Part shown: positions 11,501-21,921 of the stretch, in pieces
Layout: each line of letters begins with the position of its first letter
Numbering within the stretch: position 1 is the stretch's first letter
NCBI RefSeq assembly: GCF_001642475.1
Contig: NW_019173962.1
Coordinates: 186,001-250,000, forward strand
Length of the DNA stretch: 64,000 nt
Reading direction: 5' to 3'
Source: Fonsecaea monophora
Taxonomy: Eukaryota > Ascomycota > Eurotiomycetes > Chaetothyriales > Herpotrichiellaceae
Notes under the pieces: model-generated
Databases searched by the model: none
What the model was told of the DNA's origin: nothing
What the model saw: the letters and a program-made list of their open reading frames with translations, nothing else
Position numbers and translations under genes: made by a program

Positions 11501-13974
11501 TACCATATATGGCTAGTTTAATTCCTGGAGCTGAAAAGGAACTGCAGATATGTGCTTCCAAATCTTGGTGTCGAATAGTCCCAGCCTGGAGTACAGTCAT
11601 CATTCATTCAGCGAAGGCAGTATCCATCCAACCAGGATTTGTCGGTGATGGGTGAAAAGGCTGCCTCCTCGACGGATAGGTTTCCGCGAATGGTTTCCGG
11701 AGAAGTGGAACCCGCGATCAACTCTCATTCACGTACCCCTCGAGTTTCTTTAGCCAACTTGGTCTGGATGCTTGTGAATACGACATGGCACTCGAGGTAG
11801 AACCCCCCACCGATTAGCAACGAACCACACCACTCAGGCATCAAGGTACTAGGGCCGCAGCCCAAGCAACCTCTTGAGCCACGAAGCAAAGCCTCAGCCC
11901 AACTAGCGACAGGCACATGGCGAAAATGCCGCATACAAAGTCAAGAATGGGTTGTACTATGATGGTTTCGTGGCGATGGGTGAATTCCCCTGAGGCATGC
12001 ACCGCGACTTATCCGTCAGAACACGCGCCCTCCTGCTGTGGTCGCCTTGTTCAGCGACGCGCTATCTACCATGATTAAGCATGACCCAAAATTCCAAGAA
12101 GATTGCTCTGTGGAAATCCATGCTTGGGTCGGTGGATCAACAGCCGAGTTTATTGCGAATTGTCACTCTCCCCCTTGCAGACAAGGAGGGTACTGGAAAA
12201 AGATATAGGCGAGAAGTATAGATCACATGACCCATTCGAAGATTTGGGACTATTGTTGGACATGTGCCGGTAAGGTAAAAAATCCCAGTCAAGTTGAGGT
12301 TGGTATTGAGGAAGGCAGGTTGAGCTGCCGCATGCAGAGGGTATGTTGTCCACACTGACTGGAGATTGCAAAATTGATCGAGTTCTAACACCTGGACGGC
12401 TCCCTCGGTATCGACATTGGATTCCAACCAGACACAAAATGGATGCTCGACGACACCTACAGACAGTGTGGACAACAGGGCGTATTGTATCTTAAGTATC
12501 ATCAGCCGCCGAGTAAAGACGTCGAGGTAAAGACAATACTCCAGGTCCAGGCTATACGCCAACGTCAGCCTCGTGAAAAGAAGGCCAAGCGATCTACTGG
12601 TCAGAAACGCTGCGCTCATATCATCTTCGTCTAGTCTCAGCCTTGTCGATCACGTTGATTTCCTTTTCCTCTAAGAGTATGGGGGTGGCGTGGTTCCCAT
12701 CTTGTTGTCTATTTTTGGCTGATCTTGCTGTGGACGGTGGATCTGGGGACACTCGGACAAGATCCTGACCAGGCATCAACGCTTCTCGGGAAGAGCCATT
12801 TGTGCCATTCCAAGCAAGCAGACCCAGGGGATATCAATCTACTCGAAATGATATCATCATGAGAAGAGACTGGAGATTCTTGCCACTTGGTCTCTTACCT
12901 CAGGATGCTCCAGCACGGATCCGGATGAGGTGAGAAACCAAAGGCACTCGTGATGCTCATTGCTGAGTACCTCATACGTCGGCAGCCTGGTCTGGGGAGG
13001 ACAGACTGACGCCACATCTGGTCCGTGCCACAGGCGAGACTGCGCCTCGAACTCAGTCGCAAACAGTGGCTTAACCAGGTCTAGCGGCCGCGTGGGACTC
13101 GAGGAGGTACCTGTACCGTGTACTCGCTACCGAGTATCTCCGTGCAATAGTCATTGTGGGCAGCAGTTCCTCTTCCTCTCGAATAATTGATCCACTGTTA
13201 CATTCGCATCGCTCTTCGTCCTCAGCTGTTCAGTCTCTCTTTGAATATTTTCTCCGGTCATGCTTTTTCTGTCCAAGTACAAGATGATAACGGGAAAGAA
13301 AGACCAAGTCCGACGTTGACAAAGTGATCGTGGCTGAGCCAAGTCACTCCCAAGACTCACTATTACGCGTCGCACTCCGAGGCGGTTGCTTCCCGCGTCT
13401 CGCAACCCTTGCCCAGCAATAATGGGAGGTACAGAGTGAAACTTCTCCTATATGGAATACCTTTCTTCATGATTATTCTTGGTCTAGAGTGACCCCAGAT
13501 CCTTTTCCCTTGTTCACAGCTGCTCTCTATGCGTGCAGACCTTTTAGTTTGCCCTCAGTGCATAGGTTTATATCACTGATTGCCTTCGCATCACCCGAAC
13601 AGCAGAAATTCTCTCCGCACCTCGGAGTGACGGCGGGCATTTCTCCCTCGGCTCCTCTAAACAGCCAAAGCCCAGCAGGTAGCAGATCAAATCTTTTGTT
13701 GTTGGTCAAAGCACCAAACGCTTTCATTCAAATCCTTCAAACCAGTCCTTCCAAAAAAACAAATCACCCTTGCCCCAAAGATTCGATTCTGACATACCTG
13801 CTCCGCCGCCTATCTGTCAGCCAACCGCTCCAGATTACCGCGCCCTATTGAACTTTTTCGTCCTTTCTCGAGTCCCCCAGGCGAGCCAGTTAAGCGAGCA
13901 CCACAACCACCACCCATTCAACACCAGCGAACGAAACCCCAAGGTTTTAAGAAAGAAAAAAATTGATAAGAACC
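8575..13974. other. Gene-poor region between kinase and CYSTM-like gene
   Basis: About 5.4 kb in which I find no supportable gene. Frames of 147 codons (8782-9225 minus), 148 codons (9317-9763 plus) and 160 codons (12137-12619 minus) lack motifs and plausible introns. A TG-rich stretch lies near 8829-8850. From about 13480 the sequence is pyrimidine-rich and is probably the promoter and leader of the gene at 13975. Confidence 0.4.
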
Positions 13975-14328
13975 ATGGCCGACAAATTCGACCCACCTGC
14001 ATACCCTCCTCCTGCGCAGTACGCGGCCCCCAACCACAGCCAAACGGGCTTCCAATCGCCGCCACCCCAGATGGCCTACGACCCCAACTACCAACAACAA
14101 CAAATGTACGATCCCAACCACGGCGCGAACCAGGGTTATTACGGTGGTGGACCCCCGCCGCAGGGCTACTATGGCGGACCTGGCTACGGACCACCGCAAG
14201 GCTGGAACGGCCAACAGCCCCCACCGCAGGTGGTATATGAGCGGGATCGAGGCAGCTCGGGCCCGGGTATCTGTACTGGGTTATTGGCCGGGTTGGCGTG
14301 TTGTTGCTGTTTGGATGCTTTGTTTTAA
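13975..14328 (+). CDS. Pro/Gly/Gln-rich protein with CYSTM-like Cys-rich C-terminus
   Basis: A 117-residue protein. Residues 1-85 are rich in Pro, Tyr, Gln and Gly with repeated PPPQGYYGG-like units. Residues 98-117 end in GICTGLLAGLACCCCLDALF, the hydrophobic Cys-cluster tail typical of CYSTM (cysteine-rich transmembrane module) stress proteins. Such tails are thought to insert into or be palmitoylated at membranes, and members are linked to stress and metal resistance; that function is from the family, not shown here. The ATG sits in a good context (ACCATGG). A frame beginning 12 bp earlier uses TTG and was not chosen. No intron is seen. Confidence 0.8.
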   Translation: MADKFDPPAYPPPAQYAAPNHSQTGFQSPPPQMAYDPNYQQQQMYDPNHGANQGYYGGGPPPQGYYGGPGYGPPQGWNGQQPPPQVVYERDRGSSGPGICTGLLAGLACCCCLDALF

Positions 14329-14755
14329 ACAAGAAATAAAGAATAACGAGATTCCTTTTCTCTTGATTTGGGAAGGGGGCGGATACGTTGGGAGAGAAGC
14401 AAAGGAAGGGGTGCAGGAAGTTGGGTGCTGGGATTATTAATAGTCTCTATCTCTAGAGATGAAGGGAGTGTGGAAGACAAGACATTCCAGGGGCTGTTCA
14501 TATGAGTTTTTCCGTTTCCCCTACAAATGGGTGATTGTGGGAGTGGGAATGGTTCGTGGTGTTTGAAATGGGATTATTGCATAGCGTAGCGATGCGGATT
14601 CGGGGACAACGGGGCCCTTTACTTGACTCTGTCACAAGTACAAGGTACAGCTTATCGAATAGAATTGATATATCTAATTCTTTCCTCTGGATGAGATGGC
14701 CATGACAGTAGCCAGATCGTCACATGTGACCAGATTCATAGTTCATGTCCTGTTC
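14329..14755. other. Convergent intergenic region
   Basis: 3' flanks of the convergent CYSTM-like and GTPase genes. No gene or structured element is seen. Confidence 0.4.
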
Positions 14756-15536
14756 TCACATCACAGAACAAGCATTCGTCCCGCTCAGCCCACCACCCTC
14801 CTTTGTCGTCGTTTTCGCCGCGGTCCGGGTAATGTCTTCCAGGACCTCGAACATTAACTCGCCCGTCACGGCGCTGCACTCGGCGTAGCGATCACAATAC
14901 ATCTCCTGGGCGACGCGCAGCGCTTCCTGCGGCATGACGCACTCGTAGGACCCGTCCTCGCGCCTCTCCTCGGTGCGCTCGTCCCGCTTCAGGCCCAGCA
15001 GCATGACGGGCATGGTGTGCTCGAGGTCATGGTAGTGCAGGGACAGCTGGTGGCGCCAGTAGTGCTGGGCGTTATACAGGGAGTCGCGGGACGAGATGGA
15101 GAAGGCAATGATGGCGAAGGCCGGGTTGGGGGGGAACGGGTCGATGAACAGCGGCGATGTCGACGGGTGGATACGGAACTGGTACGGCCGCCGATACAGG
15201 GTGACGTCGAAGGTCACCGGCCCGACCGGGGCGAAGACTCGCCTGTGCGGTGGCGCGGGCGGGTTGAGCTTGCCGTCGCGGATGTGTTCCAGTTGTCTAT
15301 CACGCCCCTCTCCACAATTTGAGCCTCGATGCCGGACATACAAGTACATACAAGCGATTGGAGCGATGGGGGAAAAGAGGGAGACGCAAAAAGTACTGTC
15401 TGACCGAAGCAGAACCTGTACAGGGATCGAGGAGGACTTACGACAGGAAGGTGGCTTTGCCTACGCCGGGGCTGCCGAGGAAGAGAATGTCAACTTCTGG
15501 CACGGGCTGAGCCTCCTTGGGCACTTGCGCTGTCAT
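14756..15536 (-). CDS. Atypical Ras-like small GTPase with CaaX box
   Basis: Two exons on the minus strand, 15536-15442 and 15296-14756, give 211 residues. The donor is GTAAGT and the acceptor GATAG; the split codon is TC|A. An alternative in-phase acceptor exists about 50 bp further in. Residues 16-31 read DILFLGSPGVGKATFL, a P-loop in which the usual Ser/Thr after Lys is Ala (A28). No DxxG (G3) motif is present where expected after the DVTLYRRPYQFRI strands. G4 is weak (GLKRD) and G5 is ECSAVTG. The C-terminus CSVM is a CaaX prenylation box, so membrane attachment is expected. Nucleotide binding or hydrolysis may be lost or altered. It is divergent from the YwbE/CUE gene across 481 bp. Confidence 0.8.
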
Positions 15537-16017
15537 GGCTGAGCTCTTTGATAGAGGGCGTGTGCTCAGTCATTGCGACACCTCAAGGGTAGGAAGGGTT
15601 TTCGCGCCATGATATCGAGGATATAAGTGCGTGCACCAGTAGTTCGTTGGAGGATTGGGACTTGATAACAGCCTCGGCCAAGGGGAGCTAGACCGAGCCT
15701 TGACCAGCGCCACCAAAAGAAACGATGTGGGTGGAAATGGTGTCGGTCTGACGAAATATTATTTGTTTCACGCTGGTGAATCGACACCAGAGAGTATTAA
15801 AAAAATGGAAGTAATTGGTTCTTGTCAGACTGTGCTTATCTCGATCACTAGCCTGGAACGTGGCATGATACGTCATCGCGCTGGATGGCAGCCACCACAG
15901 CCACTGTCACCTTCCTTGACGCGTTTTCATCTCTCTTGAAACGGTGCCGCCTGCCTGCTGCATTGTCGCAGTACTCGTCAAGTATCATTTCCCCCTATCC
16001 CATCCCTTCCCAATTTT
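15537..16017. promoter_or_regulatory. Divergent intergenic promoter region
   Basis: 481 bp between the starts of the atypical GTPase (minus) and the YwbE-domain gene (plus). It must contain both promoters. No distinct binding site was identified beyond pyrimidine-rich tracts before 16018. Confidence 0.4.
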
Positions 16018-16689
16018 ATGCCAGTCACTCAACTGTCCCAGCTCAAAGCGGGTCAATTCGTCTCGATCGTCCTCAAAGCAGACCAAAGGACCGGGCGTCA
16101 GGTTCAAGGCACCGTCTCCCAACTGCTCACCCGCCACAATCACCCTCGAGGCATCAAGGTCAAGCTGACTGACGGCCGGGTCGGACGAGTCCAGCAAATT
16201 CTCACGCACGCACAACAACAACGACAAGCTCCATCACACGGCAGGATGTCGTCGAATAATCCCTGGGCAAGCGCCGAAAGCCAAGGGAATCCGTATACCG
16301 CCCCCTCTGAGGAAGAGCACCAACAGCAACGCCAACAACAGACCCAAGGCGCCGCACAATCCTACTACCAGTCCCGTCCTCAGCAGGGCCAGACACAGCA
16401 GTTTCAGCAGCAATCGCACCAGCAGTCATTCACGCCCGCGCAAGGCATCAACCGTAGCGACACCGAACAGCTGTTGGCGCAGCAGAGCGACCGGGCCGAA
16501 CAGGTCGAGCACATGCAGCAGTATGAAGCGAATGCTCGGCAAACAGAAGATGACAGGATTCAAGCGCAATTGCAGCGAGAGTTCCCCAATATCGACAGCA
16601 GTCTGATAGCTGCCATCTACAACGAGAGGAAGGGACAGGGCGATCTGGGTGAGGTCAGGGAGTTGTTGCAAGAATTGAATACCTCTTGA
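16018..16689 (+). CDS. YwbE-family (DUF2196) domain protein with CUE-like C-terminus
   Basis: A 223-residue single-exon protein. Residues 5-63 match the bacterial YwbE / DUF2196 pattern: LKAGQFVSIVLKADQRTG, then QGTVSQLLTRHNHPRGIKV and a GRVGRVQQIL end. Residues 65-150 are a Gln/Ser-rich disordered linker. Residues about 178-220 contain REFPNIDSSLIAAIYNE followed by VRELLQELN, resembling a CUE-type ubiquitin-binding helix bundle. The biochemical role of YwbE domains is not established, and ubiquitin binding is inferred from the tail only. Confidence 0.8.
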   Translation: MPVTQLSQLKAGQFVSIVLKADQRTGRQVQGTVSQLLTRHNHPRGIKVKLTDGRVGRVQQILTHAQQQRQAPSHGRMSSNNPWASAESQGNPYTAPSEEEHQQQRQQQTQGAAQSYYQSRPQQGQTQQFQQQSHQQSFTPAQGINRSDTEQLLAQQSDRAEQVEHMQQYEANARQTEDDRIQAQLQREFPNIDSSLIAAIYNERKGQGDLGEVRELLQELNTS

Positions 16690-17905
16690 ATTGGGGGACA
16701 TGATCCTTAAACTGAGCGCGGAAAGAAGGCGATTGTCCTAGCTCCTCAAAAATACGGATCAGTGAATCCGTTTACAGGAAAGAAAGCAGAGAGGGCACAC
16801 CACGAAATCGAGGTTTATGAGGGCTAGTGCTTGCTCTAGACAGGGTCAACCTTGTTTTCGGTCTGCCCTCATTCACGCATCTCTGGCTCTCTCTTCTGGG
16901 GGCTCGAGTAAACTATGCAATTAACAGACATGCCTATTTCTTACGAGATATATTTCACATTGATCGTGTGGGAGACTGTGCTCGAGCTGATAATGGATGT
17001 TTGCAAGTGCTATCATGGAAGTACCCTTGCAGCCAGCGCTGCCTCAACCCGCTCGACGATGTTGGCTGATCACTCTGGGGATGCTAGTGCAAATCTGATC
17101 TGCACCAAGTTCTCCGGTCTTTGGACCTTTCAATATGTTAGGGTCACAGGTTCTGTATCCCTAAAGATAGTATCCGGCAGTCAAGCATTTCCGCAGATCA
17201 TATCATTGACCAAATGAACAGCATGGTGAGGTTCCCGAAGGTCAGTTCTTCGTCGGCCTGGACGTGCTGGCCGCGTCTAACAATAGATCCATGACTCTTG
17301 TGCTGCTCTAACGGCATATTTTGTCCGGCGGTCAAGGCTGTCTTCATGCCGCTGCTTTGTGATGCTGAAACCCGACACGGCCAACTGTCAACTGTCAAGC
17401 TATGTTAGAAATGATGTCAGTGGTATCTCAACACGCGCAGTAATCCCGTTGTCAGGCAATTTAGTCAATTTGTGCGAGGTGATTCGGAGACCGACTGTCT
17501 GATCCCCGATCAACCGTTGGTACAGGGCAGATACAGAGAGGATGCGTGAAGGCTTTCGGCGATTCAGATCCAACGTGGATGGGATGGAGATCGTGATGAC
17601 GTTGTCGATCGACCAATCGCGGTCGGCCATTCCTGCGCAGCCTTGTACAGCGCCATGCATCGCTTCAACACAGAAGATGTGAGGCAGCAGTGCGCTTCTC
17701 GTGTATATAAATACACCTCGATCTTTTGATTTTCAACCCTCAGTCCAGACAGATCCAAAGCTTTTCAACAAGAAACTCTCTCCTCTCCAGGATTCCCTCT
17801 CCCGACTACCTATCAATCTACCAACTCAACCCAAACAATCATCCGTCCATTCATCCAATCCAAACCATACCATAACATATCAACCCAAAATATTGAGTGT
17901 ATCCA
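16690..17905. other. Intergenic region
   Basis: 1.2 kb without a supportable gene. Short frames at 16827-17217 (plus) and 17400-17660 (minus) show no family features. The last 200 bp form the promoter of the small protein at 17906. Confidence 0.4.
17704..17710 (+). promoter_or_regulatory. TATA box
   Basis: TATATAA, 196 bp upstream of the ATG at 17906, followed by a CT- and CA-rich leader typical of expressed fungal genes. Confidence 0.5.
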
Positions 17906-18313
17906 ATGGCGCGCTCCTGCTCCCTCCTCAAAACCGAGCCCCACCGCCTCCTCTGCCTCGGCGCCCACCACGACATGGCTCTGAGACTGCAAACAAAACT
18001 CGCCCCCCACTTCACCTACTGCGCGATCCTGACCAAGATCGAGCCCAAGCGGACGTACTCGCTCGACAACTTCGCCCTGCTCCTCGACGCGCTCTACCCG
18101 CCGCCCGAGGGCGTCATTGTCGGCGGCGGGTTTAGTGATGAGGAGGCAGAGCAGATGCGCAGGGTGGTCGAGGAGCGCGGCGTCACGGACGAGAATGGCA
18201 CGCCGGTCAGGTTTGTCAGGGTCCCGGGGGGCACGTTGGAGAGGGGAGGGCCGGAGGCGTTGGTCGAGACGATTAGACAGTTGCTCGGGGAGGCGTTTGG
18301 CGTTGAGTGGTGA
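17906..18313 (+). CDS. Conserved-looking hypothetical protein, 135 aa
   Basis: Single-exon frame with strong GC-ending codon choice. An early strand HRLLCLGAHHDMALRLQ, a second segment YCAILTKIEPKRTYSLDNF and GVIVGGGFSDEEAEQMRRV suggest an alternating beta/alpha fold, with a closing amphipathic helix near the C-terminus. It has no signal peptide or membrane segment. I do not recognise a named family. The ATG at 17906 is preferred over a GTG nine bases earlier. It has a TATA box and CT-rich leader and is followed by a large microsatellite. Confidence 0.65.
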   Translation: MARSCSLLKTEPHRLLCLGAHHDMALRLQTKLAPHFTYCAILTKIEPKRTYSLDNFALLLDALYPPPEGVIVGGGFSDEEAEQMRRVVEERGVTDENGTPVRFVRVPGGTLERGGPEALVETIRQLLGEAFGVEW

Positions 18314-18487
18314 TTGATATACTGTCCTGTATATCTATATACCTCACTATGTACCTGTGGTTTGAACGGATGCAGAGATGGCGGATGGATGGATACTGCA
18401 AAGGGGTTTTCCTCCCGGTGTTGGGAGTGTATACCATACACTATTTCATATCATATCATATCATACAGGCGTATCTAGCAACAAGCT

Positions 18488-18544
<57 letters not shown>

Positions 18545-18559
18545 TGTGTGTGTGTGTGT
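18488..18559. repeat. Composite microsatellite (CA)6-(GA)21-(GT)8
   Basis: Six CA, then twenty-one GA units, two A, then eight GT units, about 175 bp downstream of the stop of the 135-aa protein. This is the longest simple repeat in the window and should be length-polymorphic. Confidence 0.95.
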
Positions 18560-18887
18560 ATGTGTATGGGGGTGGGGAACAAGGGGGAGTGTATACGAAG
18601 GAGCATACCTAACGGGGTTTGACGGTGGTAGAAAACCAGAGTCTCGAACACAAGTCACTACGACGTATACCAGTACAGTCAAATGTATTGCGAAATGTTG
18701 CTTGTTCATTGGGAAATGTGCCGTATTGCAGGTACAGTATGTATAAATATGAATGGTACTTGCTATGCCCTACCTCAACATTCAACGCGGTCGATTCAGT
18801 TCATTTCACTTTCGTTCCTTGCCATCTCTAGAACTATCCTTCCCAGCTCAGATCACATATGTGTTATTTGCCTCCTGGGGGATGTTC

Positions 18888-20046
18888 TCAGTGACGGCGC
18901 TGGGCAAACGGACCCCCCTTTGCAGCCAAGTCGACGGCCCGCTTGGTAGCTTCGTCGAGGTCCTCCTTCGGCAGGCCCAAGAGGTCATTGTGGAGGCCGT
19001 ACTTGGACTCGAAGTCGCCGTCGCCGTTTGGGAAGAAGACACGCGAGTACAGCATCTTCTGGAACCCCGCGCGGTCGCCCGTCTTCATCTCCTCGGTGCC
19101 GGCCTTGTACCGCGCCTCGACGTCCTCGTGCAGCACGGTCCAGTCGGCCTCGCGGTCGCCCGTGACGCGCAGCACCGACGCTAGCATGTCGCGCTGGCTG
19201 ACCCGGAAGGAGGACACGTAGAGCACGTCGTTCCGGAATCGTGATAGTGTCGGGGAGCGGTCGTCAGCGTCCTCGGGCAGGACCTTCAGGCTCAATAGCG
19301 CCGCTGCCGCGCGCCCGCACTGCAGCCACGTGGTCGTATTGATCTTGGTGTTGCCGTCCCCGTAGAGGGTGACGGTGCGTTTGGCAAAGTCGAAGCCGTA
19401 GCTCGCCGGGCCCGCCGACAGCGAGTACTCGTACCAGAAGCTGCAGGTGAAGCTGATCCAGGCGCTGACGCCCAGCTCCTCGATGCGCCGCCGTGCCGCG
19501 TCCTTGGCCGCCCCGATGAACGTCTCCTGCTGCAGCGCAGCGTTGCGCGGGTCGGTGCTGTACTCGTTGGGCAGGACCCAGGGAACCCCAGCCGCGGCAG
19601 CCGCTTCGATCAGCTTTGTCTCCGTCTCTGGCGGTGCCGTCACCGCCATCGTGATGATGAGCACGTCCTGGCCCCGCAGCGCGTCCACCAGCGTCGCCGG
19701 TTTCGCATAGTCAACCTTCTTCACCGCGATGCCCTCGGGCACAGTGCTTTGCGAGTCCGCCCGCGATATGGCAGTGAGTCGGTGCTTGCCTGTCTTGAGG
19801 AGTGCTCGCGCAATGTATTCGCCCACTTGACCTCCGGCCTGGTTTTTTGGTAGTTAGTATTTGTCGTCGGTGTCAAAGAACAAATCAATTTTATTACACA
19901 ACCCTCGGGGAAATGAAGGAGATGAGGGAGGAAGAGGAAAGAGGGAGGCGGCTGCTGCTTGTGACACTTACCCCGACGATGGCAATGTTTTCCACATGGT
20001 TCTTGTAGCCCGCTGGCTGGTCCTTTGCATACTGTTGTTGTGCCAT
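18888..20046 (-). CDS. NmrA-like / isoflavone reductase-like NAD(P)-binding protein
   Basis: Two exons, 20046-19972 and 19838-18888, encode 341 residues. The 133-bp intron has GTAAGT, CTAAC and CAG. Splicing joins IAIVG to AGGQVGEYI, creating the Rossmann GxGGxxG motif at residues 25-31. The following LTAISR at the end of the second beta strand fits NADP(H) preference. The pattern VPWVLPNEYSTD and a central SFWYEYS match the fungal CipA-type branch of the NmrA/isoflavone reductase family. These are atypical SDRs without the YxxxK pair; some reduce phenylpropanoids, others are redox sensors. The substrate is unknown. Codons are strongly GC-ending compared with the gene-poor flank. Confidence 0.88.
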
Positions 20047-21921
20047 GGCGCAAGGTTAGGGAAGAGGGATTCGTTTGTCAAAGGGTTTTGTGTTATCTTG
20101 TAAAAGAACTCAGGGTCTGAGAGCAATTCACACCCAGTATAGACTCGACCAGGGCCAAAAAGGTGCGCTTTGAGAAATGACAGAGATCAAAATGCTCGAT
20201 TGACTGGAGAGTTATTGTTTCTGGCGTTCGCTTGTCCGTGTTTGAGGAGGAAGACCCAACCTGCACATGGTGATGCGGTGGTATATATGTACTTTAGACA
20301 TGTTATACCTCTCACTGTACACCAGAGTGACAAATCCCCGCATACGGAAATCAAACCTTCCCGACTGTCTCCTGGCTGGCCTGGTCTCGGACCTTGGGTC
20401 TCTATATCCGACCACAACGTTGCCAAACTGGGCAACGGACAAAAAGGTAAAACGTGCGATATACTTTGCTCCGCACATGTCGAATATTGTACGAACCAAA
20501 GAGGACCAATCGAGGCGGTCGTTCCGTCATGAGCCGGCAAAAGAAGTATAGCGACTTGCTGTCCACCAATGGTTCAGCGTGAACACCAGGCGGATACGAG
20601 TGGTTGTTAGTCGTAAATCTGGGGCGAGGTCGGAGTGAAAAGAAGCCGACTTTCTCGGTGACTTTTTGTAAGGAGCTCCATCACCCCATACTGTGCTTCA
20701 GAAATATACCTCGTACATGTTGTACATGTCCCAGGTTGGTAACTCCGTTCGATCTCAGACTGGTTAGAGCTGATTGTTTATCAAACGCTCGTCCTTGATC
20801 TCCTGATTCTGACTTGGGGGCTCGGGCGAATTGGCGCAACTCGGTCGAAACATTCGGCTTTAACGACAATACATCACTGCGTCTTGCCAGGGGCCTCAGC
20901 CTCGCCATGTCCACCTGGTCGAATTCCCCAAAGGTTTCATTTTCGTGCGCTCGTTACCAGGACTATCGTCATAATCTCATTGCGCCGGCGTCACGACCCA
21001 GTCGCATTGAGTGAGGATTGCCGGACAAATGCCATGCAGGGTTTCAAGCATAACAGACTCAGGAAGATACTCGCCACCTGCCGCGAACCGGAAGATCAAC
21101 TTGTGCCGGTCTTCAGCTGTTTGCTTGGAGTAGCTCCACTCGAGATCACGACGCAATCTTTTGGGGATTCACAGCATGTTCCAGAATACCTCATTGGATC
21201 ACTTTTTCAGTATGCTTGAGGGGATCACCGTCACTGTCGCCGATTGAACGAAGGGTTCGGAACATGGGGTGATGGTATCATGATCTGCCTGCTGCGAGAG
21301 TCTCATTGCTGAAAACTTTTGTGTCTGATTGCCTCTGATGAAGGATGTGATGGCGGCATCTTTGAATGGAAGCGATGAATCTCGAAGTAGTGCCAAGTCT
21401 CGGAAAAATATTACTCCGAAAGATCACTCTCTCTTCCCTTCCCTCCCTTCCACCTGCTCTAACAAGTCCGGCTCACCACAACAGAATATCAAAGGAGAAA
21501 AGTCTTGCTTGGGTGAAAACTCTGTGATGGCCTGAGCTGGCTTCTTCGGCCACCGAGTCTGTCTGTAATGGAAGCGACAAGCTCGTTTGCTTGCCTCGGA
21601 ACCACCTTTCAAGGCGTGCAGCCCATTTAAGAGCTTCGACTGTTTTCAGGCCCGACAAGTATGATAGTAGCGAAGAACCAGTCGCATCATGTTCTTTGCG
21701 AATACGAGGACTCCCGAAGCGGCAACCAAGGGAAAATGGGCGGTAAGTGATGGGCCGCAACCCAGCCTATAACTAACCTTCACTGCTGCCTAGCTTCACA
21801 CCATGGACAGCCCCCGAAGCATTGAAAAATCTGGGGGATATATTATACTTTACAGGAGTCGGTTTCCGTCGTGGATGGACAAAAGTGCTCAGGTTGACTC
21901 ATAATACCTAATTCTTCATTC
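20047..21921. other. Intergenic region
   Basis: 1.9 kb between the NmrA-like gene and the alpha/beta hydrolase. All frames are under 125 codons and unrecognisable. No repeats or RNA genes are seen. Confidence 0.4.

Noticed and set aside
12137..12619. 160-codon minus-strand frame with hydrophobic segments
   Set aside because: No coherent membrane topology or motif; overlapping frames are equally open; no promoter or splice signals.
13835..14332. 165-codon minus-strand frame over the CYSTM-like gene
   Set aside because: Shadow of the Pro/Gly/Gln repeats; the plus-strand product has a recognisable Cys-rich tail and strong start context.
18378..18746. Frames across the (CA)(GA)(GT) microsatellite
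   Set aside because: They encode dipeptide repeats (RE, CV) from the simple repeat and have no support as genes.
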